A stretch of DNA of 64,000 nucleotides from Coix lacryma-jobi var. lacryma-jobi (lineage: Eukaryota > Streptophyta > Magnoliopsida > Poales > Poaceae). The notes under the pieces are model-generated. The model had not been told where the DNA came from. It ran no database searches and saw only the letters and a program-made list of their open reading frames with translations. Made by a program: the position numbers and the translations under genes. The stretch is taken from NCBI GenBank assembly GCA_009763385.1, contig CM019823.1:172948503-173012502 (forward strand). Direction: 5' to 3'. Position 1 is the first letter of the stretch. Each line of letters opens with the position of its first letter. This document shows positions 11,851 to 23,288 of the stretch, piece after piece.

Positions 11851-12004
11851 AGTCCCGGGACAAAGTTTCTCAAAGACTCCAAAATAGCTCTCGAGCTCTC
11901 GGCAAATGCCTTTTCGGGCCTGACTTCCTTAGCTAGGCCCAGTCCAATGACACTTACCGGGCTAGACAGAGATATCAGGTAGGTCGGGCAAATCTGGTAT
12001 TTTT

Positions 12005-12665
12005 TAGAAAAAAAATCCAGTTTTCCTCCTTTATTTTTTTACAAAAATCTAGTTTTTCTCCTTGAAGTCTAAAACCAGACAAAACACATCTCTCAACTTT
12101 TGAAATAATGCATCTTGCCTCTCTGACCTGGAATAAGTAGTTTTGGATGATGGTTTTGTTGTAGATTTAGATCTATGTTTTTCTGTAATTAACTAGAATA
12201 ATTCATAGTTACCGTTTCTATAGCCTAATTGTGGTGAAATTTTCTGGTAGGCTAATTATTGTATACATGAATTGTAGCAAAAATTTCATACTAAGTGGAT
12301 CATGTATAACTTAGTTATAGATTTATTTTAATTATAGAAAAACATAGATCTAAAGCTATAAGAAAACTTTATACTAAAGTCTATCATATTATATATTCGC
12401 TACGTAGACCTACTCATCTAGAGTCCAACAAAATCGGATTTTCCATTTTATGATTTTTTATTTACTATAATTTTTTTATAAACTCAACAGAAAAAAAAAG
12501 ACAAAACCACCGTCACTATAACAAAACCACGGTATCCAAAACCCTTTATAATCGGGTTATGGAGTTAAGATACATTGTTTCAAAGTTAAAGGAGACATTT
12601 TGTCCGGTTTTAGAGTTTAAGAAGGAAAACAGAATTTCACAAAAGTCGAGGTAGTAAAAGTGGAC
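12005..12665. mobile_element. MITE-like inverted-repeat element
   Basis: Left-arm sequence GTCTAAAACCAGACAAAAC (about 12067) followed by CTTTTGAAATAATGCATCTT is matched in inverted orientation near 12571-12632 by AAGATACATTGTTTCAAAG and GTCCGGTTTTAGAGTTTAAG. The arms are long and diverged and the centre is AT-rich. Exact ends and target duplication were not found, so the superfamily is open (Mutator-like is likely). Confidence 0.55.
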
Positions 12666-13142
12666 CTTTTTTTCCTTCCTTTTACTCTATTTCTGTACTA
12701 AACTAGTAGATAGATATAGAAACCAAATATATCAGACCGGGCTCGTTCCTTGGGACTTCAGCCTTTATACTAGTGGTGGTATTGTTCTGCCTTGGAGGCT
12801 TGAGTCTGTAGTTTTTTTTTTACGTCGAATTGGAGTGTGTAGTTACTGGTGGAATTGGAATTACTGTAGTTGGTGGAGGTGGGCAATTTTACTCCATCCA
12901 GTGACAATACCTTTGATTGAAAACCTTTCACGTGTTAAGCTTGAATGTTTAGAAGTGATGATACGAGTTAGATTGTTTTCAAAAGTAGTTTCATAAAAAT
13001 ATGTTTTTAGAATCAAATAAATAAAACAACCTATGTGAAAAAAATGTTCAAGTATAAGAACACAAATGCTATAATTTTTATAAAAAAAACAGTTACCCGT
13101 GCTATTTAGTGTTTACCTAGGTCATCTTACTAGTTCAACATA
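12666..13142. other. Intergenic DNA, no gene recognised
   Basis: AT-rich sequence 3' of P450 copy 2. No open frame, repeat or RNA gene can be supported. Confidence 0.5.
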
Positions 13143-13402
13143 CTCTATTCATCTTAAATTATAAGTCATTTCAAGAATCTTGAAAAGTCAAAATATCTCA
13201 AGGTTTGACCAAATTTATAGAATAACTACAATAATAATATTAATGATGTCAACTAAGTATTATTGGATTATTTATTAATTATATTTTTATAGTATATCTA
13301 TTTATAATATTAAAAATCTTTATCTTTTTCTCTATAATTTTAGTTAAACTTTAGACAATTTGACTCTCTTTAAAGATTTTTATAAAATGACGGATGGAGA
13401 AC
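13143..13402. mobile_element. Degenerate Stowaway-like MITE
   Basis: The left end CTCTATTCATCTTAAATTATA and the right end ATGACGGATGGAGAACA, inside TA dinucleotides, resemble a decayed CTCCCTCCGT-type Stowaway terminus. The interior shares AGAATCTTGA..GTCAAA and TTTGACCAAATTTATA with the better preserved copy at 14788-15046. It ends about 180 bp past the stop codon of P450 copy 2. Confidence 0.6.
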
Positions 13403-13585
13403 ATAGTTACTCGATCGAGGGAGAAAGCGAGTGTCAAGCAATGAAGCAAGCTATTGCTTCAGACGCAAGATACATTATTAGTTATCACTTATCACACACA
13501 CACACACATTGATATACATTATCGAAACGGTATCAGTATCACCGTTCCTCGGGGAATCAAGCTTAAACTACCATTCACATAAAGC

Positions 13586-16313
13586 TCACAGCGCCTTGAG
13601 GACCTCAAGCATAGCATGGCGCGGCTTGCAGATGGCCTCCAGAGGGACAGCCCTCGGGAGCGTGATCCCGACCCCTTCGGCCATGTCCACCTCGGCGCCG
13701 CCGACGGTGTCCCAGTCGAAGCACTGGATCAACGTCCCCAGGACCAGCCCCAGCGTCCGCATAGCGAGGGTCTCTCCGGGGCACCTGCGCCTTCCCATCC
13801 CGAACGGCATCATGAACAGTCCTTCGGCTCGGCCGTCCTCGAACCGCTCCGGCCTGAACGCGGCGGGGTCCGCCCAGATCGCGGGGTCCCTGTGGATGGC
13901 GTACACGTTGACGAGGAGCATCGTCCTGCTCGGCACGAGGTGCCCGCCGACCGTGCAGTCCGCGGTGGACTCGTGCGGGATCAGCGTCGGCGCGACCGGG
14001 TACAGCCGGAGGGTCTCGCTGACGATGCACCGGAGGTAGGCGAGGCGCGGCACGTCGTCGGCGCCGAGCAGGCGGGAGTGCCCCACGGACGCGTCGATTT
14101 CCTTCTGCGCTTTCTTCAGAACCTCGGGGTGGTTCACGAGCAGCGACATCGCCCATTCCATCGTAGTCGCCGTGGTTTCCGTTCCCCCAGCGAACATGCT
14201 CTGCAAATTAACGTATGCAATGTTTATCTGCTACATACGAGCATACTACCTCCGTACTTCCTCTAACTAGTTAGTGCAACAATAGAATACTTTGAGCACT
14301 GTACAAAACTGTATAAGAGCCTATGCAAACGATCATAATAACCATAAACAAACAGCACTGTGCCACTGTGTGCAATCCTAGATATACAACCTAATGCAGG
14401 AGAGACTAGTTAAACTCATACAACTTTCGTATATTTCAGGATGTATGTATTTATGGTCATAAATATTTCATTTAGTAACTTTCATATATTTAGTTAAATT
14501 AAAATTGTTTGACCACTAAACCTATAATTGTATTTTTTGAGAAGCAAGTAGCAAAGATGATAGTGATAGCTGATAGATACGTCAACGTCACAGCGAAATA
14601 TATAGTCCAACTTATATTTGTCGTCAAGCTAATTATTTGCATAGTGTAGTCAGTAGCAAGTACTTACTCTATCCACACAAAAAAATACAACTATAAATTA
14701 CATATAAAAAATACTTTATATTTAACTAGATTTCTAGCTAATAATATTAATATTTATGACTTCAAATAAATTTATTATAAAAATATACTCCCTCCATCCC
14801 AAATTATAAGACATTCCAAGAATCTTGGAGAGTCAAAGTTTTTCAACTTTGACCAAATTTATATAATAAGATAATAATATTTATGATATCAACTAAGTGC
14901 AATTAGATTCTCCATTAGTTATATTTCCATAATATGTATATTTGATGGTATAAATCTTTATATTTTTCTCTATAATTTTGGTCAAAGTTGAAAAACTTTG
15001 ACTCTCCAAGATTCTTGGAACGTCTTATAATTTGGAATGGAGGAAGTATTTCATAATTGATATAATGATGTTTATTTGATATCATAAATATTTTTTATTA
15101 ATAATTGGTCAAACTTAAAAAAAAACTAAAACGTGAGAATCGTATGTTTTCATTGATGGACGGAGTAGCGACATGGCACCACACGGTCACGTGCTCCCAC
15201 AGTCCCACAGATAGGCTGTCACAAAACGTCAACATCAACTTTAATTAAGTGAATCGGATCAAGTGGCTACAACCAATATCCCATCTTCAATCATTTGTGA
15301 GAACTAAAACTGTAGCAACGGTAATGACCAGTGCAAAAAGAACACAGACGAAAAGAATCACTTACCCAGCACAGAGCCATGATCGTGGCATCCGTGTACA
15401 GCTCCGGCTCTGACTTCTGCAATGAGAGCAGAACGCCAATCATGCTCTTCTTCTCGTCGTCGTCGGCGCCCTCCTCCAGCCTCCGCCGCTCCGCGTCGAT
15501 GAGCCGCCGTAGGAACGCGTCCCTTGCGCTCACCGCGGCCAGGATCTTGTTCCTCACGCCGAACACGTCGAGCCACCGTAGCACGGGCAGGTAGTCCCAC
15601 GTGTTGGCCGCGCTGAGAAGCGGGATGAACGCGTCCAGCGCCTTCATGAACTCCTGGGCCTCCGGAGACATGTCCGTGTCGGCGTCCGCCTCGGCACGGG
15701 ACGTCTTGGTTCGCGCGATGGTTTCCATCAGGGCGCTGAAGGCCAGCTCGAACAGCCTCCGCTTCAGCTCGACCCTCGCGGCGCCGGTGGTGGCGGCGGC
15801 GGCGGCGGAGCGATACATCCTCCGCGCCATCGCGCGCACCTCGGCGGATATGACGGGGAGCATGCAGCTCACGCGCTGCGCGGACAGGAGCTGCACCGTG
15901 GCGACGCGGCGGAGGTTGCGCCAGCACGAGCCGTAGCGGCGCATCGGGAGAGTGGCGCCGCCGAAGGAAACGAGGAGGAGCGTCGGGAAGCGCGGACGGT
16001 TCGCGAAGCAAACGTCGTTCTCGGTGAAGCACTCCGTGGCGCAAGACGCGGAGGACACCACCACGGCCTTCCGCGAACCGAGCCGGAGGGACAACACCGG
16101 GCCGTAGCGCTCTGCGAGGCGAGCGAGCGCCAAGTGGATCGGCTTCTTCGCTAGGAGGTGGAGGTGACCCAAAACCGGGATGGCGGGAGGGCTCGGTGGC
16201 AGCAGCTGCGTTCTCTTGTTCTCGCCATTGATCCTGCGGCGGTGGCGGCCGAGGAGGCCGTGGAGCAAGAAGAGGAAGACGAAGGAGAGGATAGCGACAT
16301 AGGCCGGCTCCAT
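13586..16313 (-). CDS. CYP81A: Cytochrome P450, CYP81A type, copy 2
   Basis: An intact two-exon gene of 520 residues: exon 1 16313-15366, intron 15365-14201 (GT-AG, phase 0), exon 2 14200-13586. Start MEPAYVAILSF matches the family's usual N-terminus. Residues 1-22 form the ER membrane anchor, followed by a basic stretch (GRHRRR) and the hinge LPPSPPAIPVLGHLHLL. Exon 2 has AGGTETT (I-helix oxygen-binding region), ETLR (K-helix), FRPERF and the heme site FGMGRRRCPGE with Cys about 456. Family knowledge: CYP81A enzymes hydroxylate herbicides in several grasses and act in zealexin synthesis in maize; they need NADPH-P450 reductase. The actual substrate here is unknown. It runs opposite to the other three copies and is most similar to the broken copy 1. 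The 1.16-kb intron is enlarged by a MITE. Confidence 0.93.
14788..15046. mobile_element. Stowaway-like MITE in the P450 copy 2 intron, 259 bp
   Basis: Starts CTCCCTCCATCCCAAATTAT and ends with the inverted counterpart ATAATTTGGAATGGAGGAAG. It is flanked by TA at 14786-14787 and 15047-15048, the Stowaway (Tc1/mariner) target duplication. The arms are nearly complementary for about 60 bp (AGTCAAAGTTTTTCAACTTT), so the transcript could fold into a long hairpin. It lies wholly within the intron, opposite no coding sequence. Confidence 0.9.
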
Positions 16314-16370
16314 GGATTCCCGGTCTTGGGACTAGCGACTAACGAGTGAGCTTTCTCAATTCGCAGGAAC

Positions 16371-16379
16371 CTTTTTATG
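16371..16379 (-). promoter_or_regulatory. TATA-like box of P450 copy 2
   Basis: On the minus strand the sequence reads CATAAAAAG about 60 bp upstream of the ATG at 16313. This fits a short 5' leader of some 30 nt. Confidence 0.45.
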
Positions 16380-16542
16380 TGCTTGCTGTGTTGCATATCT
16401 GATGGAAGAGGCACATCATGCCGCGCCGTATGATTTGGCATTTAGTTTTGAGTACGCAATCCCTGACGTCAGTGGAAGTTCCTCATCTGGCCACGTGTTA
16501 TAGTCTTCTAGAAGCTCTAGAATTTTTTATTAGAACATTCCC

Positions 16543-16743
16543 TCCCTGCCTCTCATTTTTTATAAAAATATTTATAGAAAAGTGATATATGTATTTTTTT
16601 ATAAAAATATTTTTTAAGATAAATCTATTTATAGAATTTTTGCATTTGCAAACTCAACTACTAAAAAAATATTGATAATTTATATTCATAATGTTTAATC
16701 TAACCTTGTCGAAAACGACTTTCTTTACGAGTACAGAGGGAGT
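16543..16743. mobile_element. Stowaway-like MITE remnant upstream of P450 copy 2
   Basis: Left CCCTCCCTGCCTCTCATTTT and right GTACAGAGGGAGTA resemble Stowaway ends, with an AT-rich interior. It lies 230-430 bp upstream of the P450 start codon. The termini are imperfect and the target duplication is not certain. Confidence 0.5.
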
Positions 16744-16769
16744 ATGTACTATCAATAGCTACAATAACT

Positions 16770-17035
16770 GGGAATTGAGCGTAGCTCGGCGGGTTGGTTC
16801 CTTATGGTGGAACCTGCCCACCTAGGTTCAAGTCCTCGACTAGACACGAGTGTTCGCATTTTCCTGGATTTATTTCAGGATTTAACGACGTTATTCTTTC
16901 AGTGGTAGGTTTGCCGGTTCAACTCGGTTCTTCGGAGGTGCACATAGGGGTAGGGTTTGCGTGCATGCGTTCATAGTAGGAGTAGGGTGAATACGTGATC
17001 GTGTTTGTGAACGTCTACGTCTGTAATGAATCTTT
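16770..17035 (+). mobile_element. tRNA-derived SINE, Poaceae type
   Basis: The head is tRNA-like with a box A-like TAGCTCGGCGGGTTGG (about 16782) and box B GGTTCAAGTCC (16825-16835). It continues with CGACTAGACACGAGTG, TTCCTGGATTTATTTCAGGA and GTGCATGCGTTCATAG, a layout I recognise from a common grass SINE. Compared with that layout the middle (CGTCGAC..GACTTCG part) is missing, so this is an internally deleted copy. No target duplication was confirmed. Confidence 0.65.
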
Positions 17036-17284
17036 GCAGTCTACGTCTCAACTGTAACTCATATAGTATTGGTTCTTTTACAACCTACCTCATTCTCTCA
17101 TATTTTTTTTTGGTTTTTGTGCCCTTAGTGGGAGTAAGCTTACAGCCCATCTTTTTTTTTATCTTTTACATCAGCATACAACCTTTTGCATCCTCTTATT
17201 ATACTTGCTCTAAGAGTATGTCAAGTTTCACTGAATTGTCGAAAAGTACTTCTGCTAGACTTTGCAGATAAGTGAATATTTTAA

Positions 17285-17450
17285 TTTAACGATGTTATGT
17301 TTTTAGTGGTACGTGATGTCTCTATCGACAACGAGGTGCTTATGATGACTTCGTTAATCATGAAGATTTCCCGATCCAATCGTCAAAGATAGGGTTACGG
17401 TTTTGCATGCGTGAGTGTGCGTGTTGTGAGCATCTGAGTTGTACTATGTA
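17285..17450 (+). mobile_element. SINE fragment (body region)
   Basis: AACGATGTTATG, CTATCGACAACGAGGTGC, ATGACTTCGTTAATC, CGATCCAATC and GCATGCGTGAGTGTGCG follow the body of the same SINE, including the part deleted from the copy at 16770. No tRNA head is present. Confidence 0.5.
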
Positions 17451-18224
17451 ATTCGTAAAAGAAGTTCCACTAAATTTAATACTTATTTTTTCATACCCGT
17501 CCATCAACCCACTAATTCGAAATTTATATACATATGTATTACAGTTATATAAGTTTGTCTTTTATACCATAGTTAATCTAAGGAGTTAAACACATGAGCA
17601 GTCTATATGAACCTATCATGGTGTGTTATTTAGTTCTCTAAACTCTTGAAATACATTTTTAGGTCTTTGAAATTGTCCTCGTGTGCAATCTAGGTCACAC
17701 GCTCTTAAAAATACTATGTTTTGATCTCTCACTTATCTTATGGTGCGATCGATGTCTTGCCAATGGTTTATTTCCTCCCAACCTTGCTGGTATGACCAAT
17801 AAATTGAATTTTGACATAAAAGATCAATGCGAGTTGAGTAACTAATTTTGTTTTGGGTGAAACAAAGCCATTGAATCTTTGAATTAGACTTTGCAATCTC
17901 GTTAATTACATTCTTGCAGGAATATAATGGATGAGGATATTGGACCAGGGAAGAGAGGATGGCTAAGACTTTTTTGTGCAAATATTCTATCAGTAGGGTG
18001 TTTCATTTCATGGGAGTTTTTCAAGTGAAGCGGTGAGGGTTAACCGGAGTGTCACGAGGGTCTAGGAGCTCTCATCACTGTCCAGGTTACTTCCGATGGA
18101 TGAGATTCATGTTTCAGGATTGCACTTCAACTAGGTACCTGGTTTGCATATATGTTTTCCTCTATTATTTCTGTTATTAGTAATTTCCTTTATTCAGGAA
18201 AGTATGCGGAAATCAAAAACAAAA
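17451..18224. other. Intergenic DNA, no gene recognised
   Basis: AT-rich sequence with no supported gene. The right part may belong to the LINE relic that follows, but no frame could be followed upstream of about 18225. Confidence 0.4.
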
Positions 18225-18432
18225 AAGATAATCAAAAGACCACGTGGCTGATCTACGTCAAATCAACGCTTTCTGCGATACCGGTTCATTTGGCGACTGC
18301 GCTGCCTCTTTTCCCTTGGACGATCAGTCGCATAGACAAAGTCAGGAGGGGCTTCGTCTGGTGCGGTGCAGCGGCAGCCTCCGGTGGTAAATGCAGAGTG
18401 GCATGGCCGCATGGGAGGTGGTCACTAGGCCC
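18225..18432 (+). pseudogene. LINE reverse-transcriptase relic, left piece
   Basis: The plus-strand frame encodes YVKSTLSAIPVHLATALPLF, then PWTISRIDKVRRGFVWCG and a GKCRVAWPH segment. This is the C-terminal region of plant L1-type ORF2 proteins after the catalytic domain. It stops at a Copia insertion and resumes at 24939. No poly-A tail or target duplication is visible. It is a dead fragment. Confidence 0.75.
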
Positions 18433-18889
18433 TGTTAATACCCTAGGACCTTCTACGTGTAGATCAAAGGGGATACAAGAAGAACAATGCCTATACTATA
18501 GATCCGAGAGGGAGACAGAGGGGTATGGATGCACATTCCATCGGAGTTGGAGGAGGAGCCCGCCATCACGTTCGTTGGTGAAGCTCTGCGCACGGGCAGC
18601 GACGGTCGGTGAAGGGGTACGCCGCACGGTGGTGACCGCGTGGTCGTAGCAGATCCGGCGGGGTCTTCCCCGTCGCTTACTGCGCACCCTGTAGATCGGT
18701 CTAGGGTTTTGTCGGTGGGTTGTGGCGGCTCAGGGGAACCTCGTACCTTGAGCCCGCCGGCCCCCACCCTTTATATAGCGCAGCGCGACAGGGGCCCACC
18801 AGCCAATCTCGGGCTGGGCGCCCCCGATCAGGGCGCGAGAATCAGGGGGTCCAGAGAGCCGTTGGGCCCCTGGAGAGATCATCCTAACA
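18433..18889 (-). repeat. 3' LTR of the Copia element
   Basis: 457 bp, nearly identical to 24477-24933. A minus-strand TATA box CTATATAAAG lies at about 18768-18777. Confidence 0.95.
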
Positions 18890-18900
18890 ATCTCCCCCTT
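18890..18900 (-). other. Copia polypurine tract
   Basis: Minus strand AAGGGGGAGAT immediately next to the 3' LTR, the usual primer for plus-strand DNA synthesis. Confidence 0.8.
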
Positions 18901-19076
18901 GATCTCTACTTTATACTTGTACCTTTAACTTTAACTTGACTTTCCTATTTCATCACAGATAATGCATAGAGCATGCTTCATCATCACGGTTGATTCCCGA
19001 TAGATTCAACAGCTACAACACACCTCTCTGTTCTGAAATAGCTTCTTTGCCTTTTGGGCCCTTTATAGTCCAGGAA

Positions 19077-21876
19077 TCATAGGCTTTCCCTTAAACCCAT
19101 GCCGGCTACATGTTCCTTGAACACGTTGGGTGGTAAGCCTTTTGTCAGCGGATCCGCGAGCATCTTATTTGTGCTAATGTGCTCAAGACTAATAGTTTGA
19201 TCTCGGACTTTATCTTTCACAACATAGTACTTTATGTCAATGTGTTTGGCAGCACCACTTGACCTATTGTTGTGAGCATACTGTACTGCTGGATAATTAT
19301 CACAGTACAATTTTAGTGGTCCATGGATGTCGTCAACCACTTTCAAACCGGGTATGAACTTCTTTAGCCAGTTCACCTGCCCCGAGGCCTCGAAACATGC
19401 AACAAACTCGGCATACATTGTGGACGATGTAGTGACGGTTTGTTTGGAGCTTTTCCACGATATGGCTCCCCCTGCGAGAGTGAAAACATATCCAGACATG
19501 GACTTCCTATCATCTCCCGCATAATCAGAATCTGAGTACCCTTCTATGCGCAAGGATTCTGATTTTCTATATGTCAACATGAGGCCTTTTGCGCCTTGCA
19601 AATAATGCAAGACTTTCTTTACAAGTTTCCAGTGTTCTAGGCCTGGATTGCTTTGAAATCTGCCAAGTAACCCGGTAACAAATGCTAAGTCAGGGCGTGT
19701 ACAAACTTGAGCATACTGTAGGCTTCTGACAGCTGAAGCATATGGAACCGCTTTCATTTGATCGATCTCATACTGGTTCCTGGGACACTGAAAGTCCCCA
19801 TATCTATCGCCTTGACTATGGGTGCAGGTGAAGGTTTACTTTTGTGCATACTAAATTTCTTTAGAACCTTTTCCAAGTATGCCTTTTGTGATAGTCCTAA
19901 TACCCCTTTGCTTCTATCTCGATGAATCTCGATCCCTAGAACGAACGAGGCTTCACCAAGATCTTTCATATCAAAGTTTGAGGACAAGAACTTCTTTGTC
20001 TCCTGCAGTAGACTGACATCATTACTAGCTAGTAAGATATCGTCCACATACAGGATTAGGAAGATATACTTTCCATTCTTAAACTTTGCATAAACGCAAT
20101 TGTCCTCAACATTTTCTTTAAACCCAAACTTCTTTATTGTGCCATCAAACTTCAAATACCACTGTCTTGAAGCTTGTTTTAATCCATAAATGGATTTCTT
20201 TAGGCGGCACCCCATTTGTTCTTTTCCTTTTATGACAAAACCTTTCGGTTGTGCCATGTAAACATTCTCTTCTAAATCCCCATTTAGAAATGTTGTCTTC
20301 ACATCCATTTGATGTAACTCTAAATCATAATGGGCTACAAGGGCCATTATAATTCTGAAAGAATCCTTACATGAGACTGGTGAAAAAGTCTCATTGTAAT
20401 CAATTCCTTCCCTTTGCGTAAAGCCTTTTGCCACAAGTCGCGCTTTATACTTTTCTATATTCCCTTGGGAGTCATGCTTGGTCTTGTAAACCCATTTACA
20501 ACCCACTGTTTTGGCTCCTTTGGGAATTACCTCCAAGTCCCAAACCTTGTTGGTACTCATTGACCTCATCTCTTCTTCCATGGCCTCAAGCCACTTGGAT
20601 GAGTGTTCGCTTCTCATGGCTTCTTCAAATGAGGTGGGATCATCCTCCATTTGAAACTCCTCAGTGTTATACACTTCATAATCATCAGGAATAGCAGATC
20701 TCCTGACTCTTTGAGACCTTCTAGGGGCGACCTCAGATGGCCCCGGTTCTATAGGGGGCTGTTGCTGCTCTTCCTCATGCGCAACAACGGTTTCCACGGG
20801 CTCCTGAGGGACAGGTTCCACATGTTCACTCGTTGTTGCCATGGGAGGACATACAACAGGTGTTGTCACTACAGTGTCCTGCACTGTTGGTGCAGCAGGA
20901 ACAGACAACACAAAAAATGGTTCCTGATTCATTGGAGTGGGCACATATACCCGCTTCTCCTCAAGATCAATTTTTCGTGTTGTCGTGCTCCCCCTATCAT
21001 CTGCTCTTCCAAGAAGACAACATGTCTCGTTTCTACAAACTTTGTATATCTATCTGGACAGTAGAAACGAAAGCCTTTTGACTTTTCAGGGTAGCCAATA
21101 AAATGGCAACTCTCCGTTTTGGGATCCAGCTTCCCAATGTTTGGGTTAAACAATTTAGCCTCAGCAGGACTACCCCACACACGTAAGTGATTTAGTGAGG
21201 GCACTTTTCCTGTCCACAATTCATATGGTGTTTTGGGCACCGACTTACTTGGAACTCTATTGAGAATGTGAATGGCGGTTTTTAGCGCCTCCATCCACAG
21301 ACTCAACAGTAAGGTGGAGTAACTCACCATACTGCGCACCATATCCATCAAGGTACGATTACGCCTTTCAGCTACTCCATTCTGTTGAGGCTCGCCCGGT
21401 GTAGAATACTGGGCAACTATGCCATTCTCGTGGAGAAACCTTGCAAAAGGTCCAGGCACTTGTCCATACGGGGTATGTCGACCATAGTACTCCCCCCCAC
21501 GGTCGGATCTGACTATCTTTATCTTTAAGTCATGCTGATTTTCAACCTCAGCCTTAAAGATCTTAAATTTATCCAATGCTTCTGATCTTTCTTTGATTGG
21601 ATAAATATAACCATACCGGGAGTAATCATCTGTGAATGTTATGAACGAGTCATAGCCATCCACACTTTTAACAGGAAAAGGACCGCAAATATCTGTGTGA
21701 ATGATCTGTAAAATTCCTGTACTTCGTTTAGCATTTTTCTTTATTTGCTTTACAAATTTACCTTTAATGCAATCTATGCATTGCTCTAGATCTGAGAACT
21801 CTAATGGAGGAAGAATTTCATTCTTAACTAATCTTTCTATTCTCCCCTCGAAATATGGCCTAAACGACAGTGCCAT
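19077..21876 (-). pseudogene. Copia pol: integrase, reverse transcriptase, RNase H (frames broken)
   Basis: Three overlapping minus-strand frames. Integrase is at 21876-20929, with HTDICGPFPVKSVDGYDSF, FTDDYSRYGY, SDRGGEYYG and QQNGVAERRNRT. Reverse transcriptase is at 20944-19754, with KWVYKTKHD, LVAKGFTQREGIDYNETFSP, MDVKTTFLNG and LYVDDILLAS. RNase H is at 19757-19077, with YSDSDYAGD and LADPLTKGLP. Breaks lie near 21.85, 20.94 and 19.76 kb. No intact polyprotein can be made from this copy. Confidence 0.92.
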
Positions 21877-23288
21877 AATTTCGATGACTCATTTAGAGTT
21901 CTCTTTCGCTTTCTATTTTCATTCACACATGAGGATGTATTATCATTCACATTGCATACGGAGTTCGCTTTATCACGAAGAGACAATAAATAAAGCTCGT
22001 CTTGTTGAAAGGCGAGACCAACACATTGTTCATTAAACATTATTACACATTTGCCATGTCCAAAATGACAACCATAACCATCATTATCCAAACGTGATAC
22101 ACTTATTAAATTTCTCATCAAAGATGGAACAAATAAAACATCTCTAAGCAGAAGTACTACGCCATCTGGAAGCTCTAATGAAAGATTTCCAACAGCTTCG
22201 ACGTCTGCCCGAACTCCATTTGCAACTTTAATACATCTTTCGTTTCTTTGCAAAGCTCTCATCGAAGTGAACCCCTGCAAAGAATTTGCAACATGAACAG
22301 TTGCACCTGAGTCAATCCACCAAGTAGATTTGGAATACTGTATATACAATGATTCATTTACAAATGTAATAATATTCTCACCTCTGTTTGCCATAAACGT
22401 TTTCAAGAAGTTAGGACAATCCTTCTGGAAGTGGCCCTTCTTCTTGCAGTGGAGACACTGATCTTTATCAACAGTGTACTGCTGATACTGCTGGGGCTGA
22501 TACTGCTGGGGCTGAGGCTGATATGGAGTCTTTCCCTTGAACCTTGAAGAGGAAGGAGCATTAAAATTTCTTTTCTTATTATCCCTCACATGGTTTATAG
22601 ATCCACCATGTGAGGCCTTAATTCTCTCCTCCTCTTGCACACACATAGCAATGAGCTTCTCTAAGTCCCACTTTTCACGATGAATGTTGTAATTAACAAC
22701 AAAAGTATCAAACTCTTTTGGCAAAGAAGCAAAAATCAGATGAATAAGGAACTCATCCTTGAGTGCCAAATCCATTGGTTTGAGCTTGGATGCCAAAGTG
22801 CTCATCCTCAGTATGTGCTCTCTTATGCCACTGCCACCTCCATGGTACCTCTCTGTTACCAGCTGCTTTATCAGCTGGGTGGCATAAGTCTTTGAAGAGC
22901 CAGTAAACTGACTCTTAATCCTGTCCAGGTACTCTGTGATAGTGACACACTCTGGAATTGAGCCCACAATAGCTGGCTCAATCGTGTTCTTTACCACGAC
23001 CAAACACTTCTTGTTTGCCATGACCCATTTTCTATGCTCCAAGTCATAGGACATCCGTATGGGAGCAAAGTCCCTCTGTCTGGTTTGCCATGCGGCATCA
23101 ACCTCATTAGCCTCCCGCACCGGTTCCACATGCTCTGTGGGACACGGTTCGGTCACTACCCAGTCCACCTCAGCCAGGGTGAAAGCTAGGTCTATCTTCC
23201 TCCTCCATTCCCCATAGTTGTCTCCTTTAAGCACGGGGATATCCTTGATGCAGCTCATCAAGGAGAAACCACCTGAAACCACAACCAT
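21837..23288 (-). CDS. Copia gag and protease
   Basis: A 483-residue minus-strand frame starting MVVVSGGFSL. It contains a gag capsid-like region (residues about 15-240, with LKGDNYGEWRRKIDLA), a CCHC zinc knuckle CLHCKKKGHFQKDC and the aspartic protease site WWIDSGATVHV. It runs to the GAG-pre-integrase motif WHCRLGHIS, where the frame is lost. It belongs to the surrounding element and is not a host gene. Confidence 0.92.
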   Translation of the reverse strand: MVVVSGGFSLMSCIKDIPVLKGDNYGEWRRKIDLAFTLAEVDWVVTEPCPTEHVEPVREANEVDAAWQTRQRDFAPIRMSYDLEHRKWVMANKKCLVVVKNTIEPAIVGSIPECVTITEYLDRIKSQFTGSSKTYATQLIKQLVTERYHGGGSGIREHILRMSTLASKLKPMDLALKDEFLIHLIFASLPKEFDTFVVNYNIHREKWDLEKLIAMCVQEEERIKASHGGSINHVRDNKKRNFNAPSSSRFKGKTPYQPQPQQYQPQQYQQYTVDKDQCLHCKKKGHFQKDCPNFLKTFMANRGENIITFVNESLYIQYSKSTWWIDSGATVHVANSLQGFTSMRALQRNERCIKVANGVRADVEAVGNLSLELPDGVVLLLRDVLFVPSLMRNLISVSRLDNDGYGCHFGHGKCVIMFNEQCVGLAFQQDELYLLSLRDKANSVCNVNDNTSSCVNENRKRKRTLNESSKLWHCRLGHISRGE

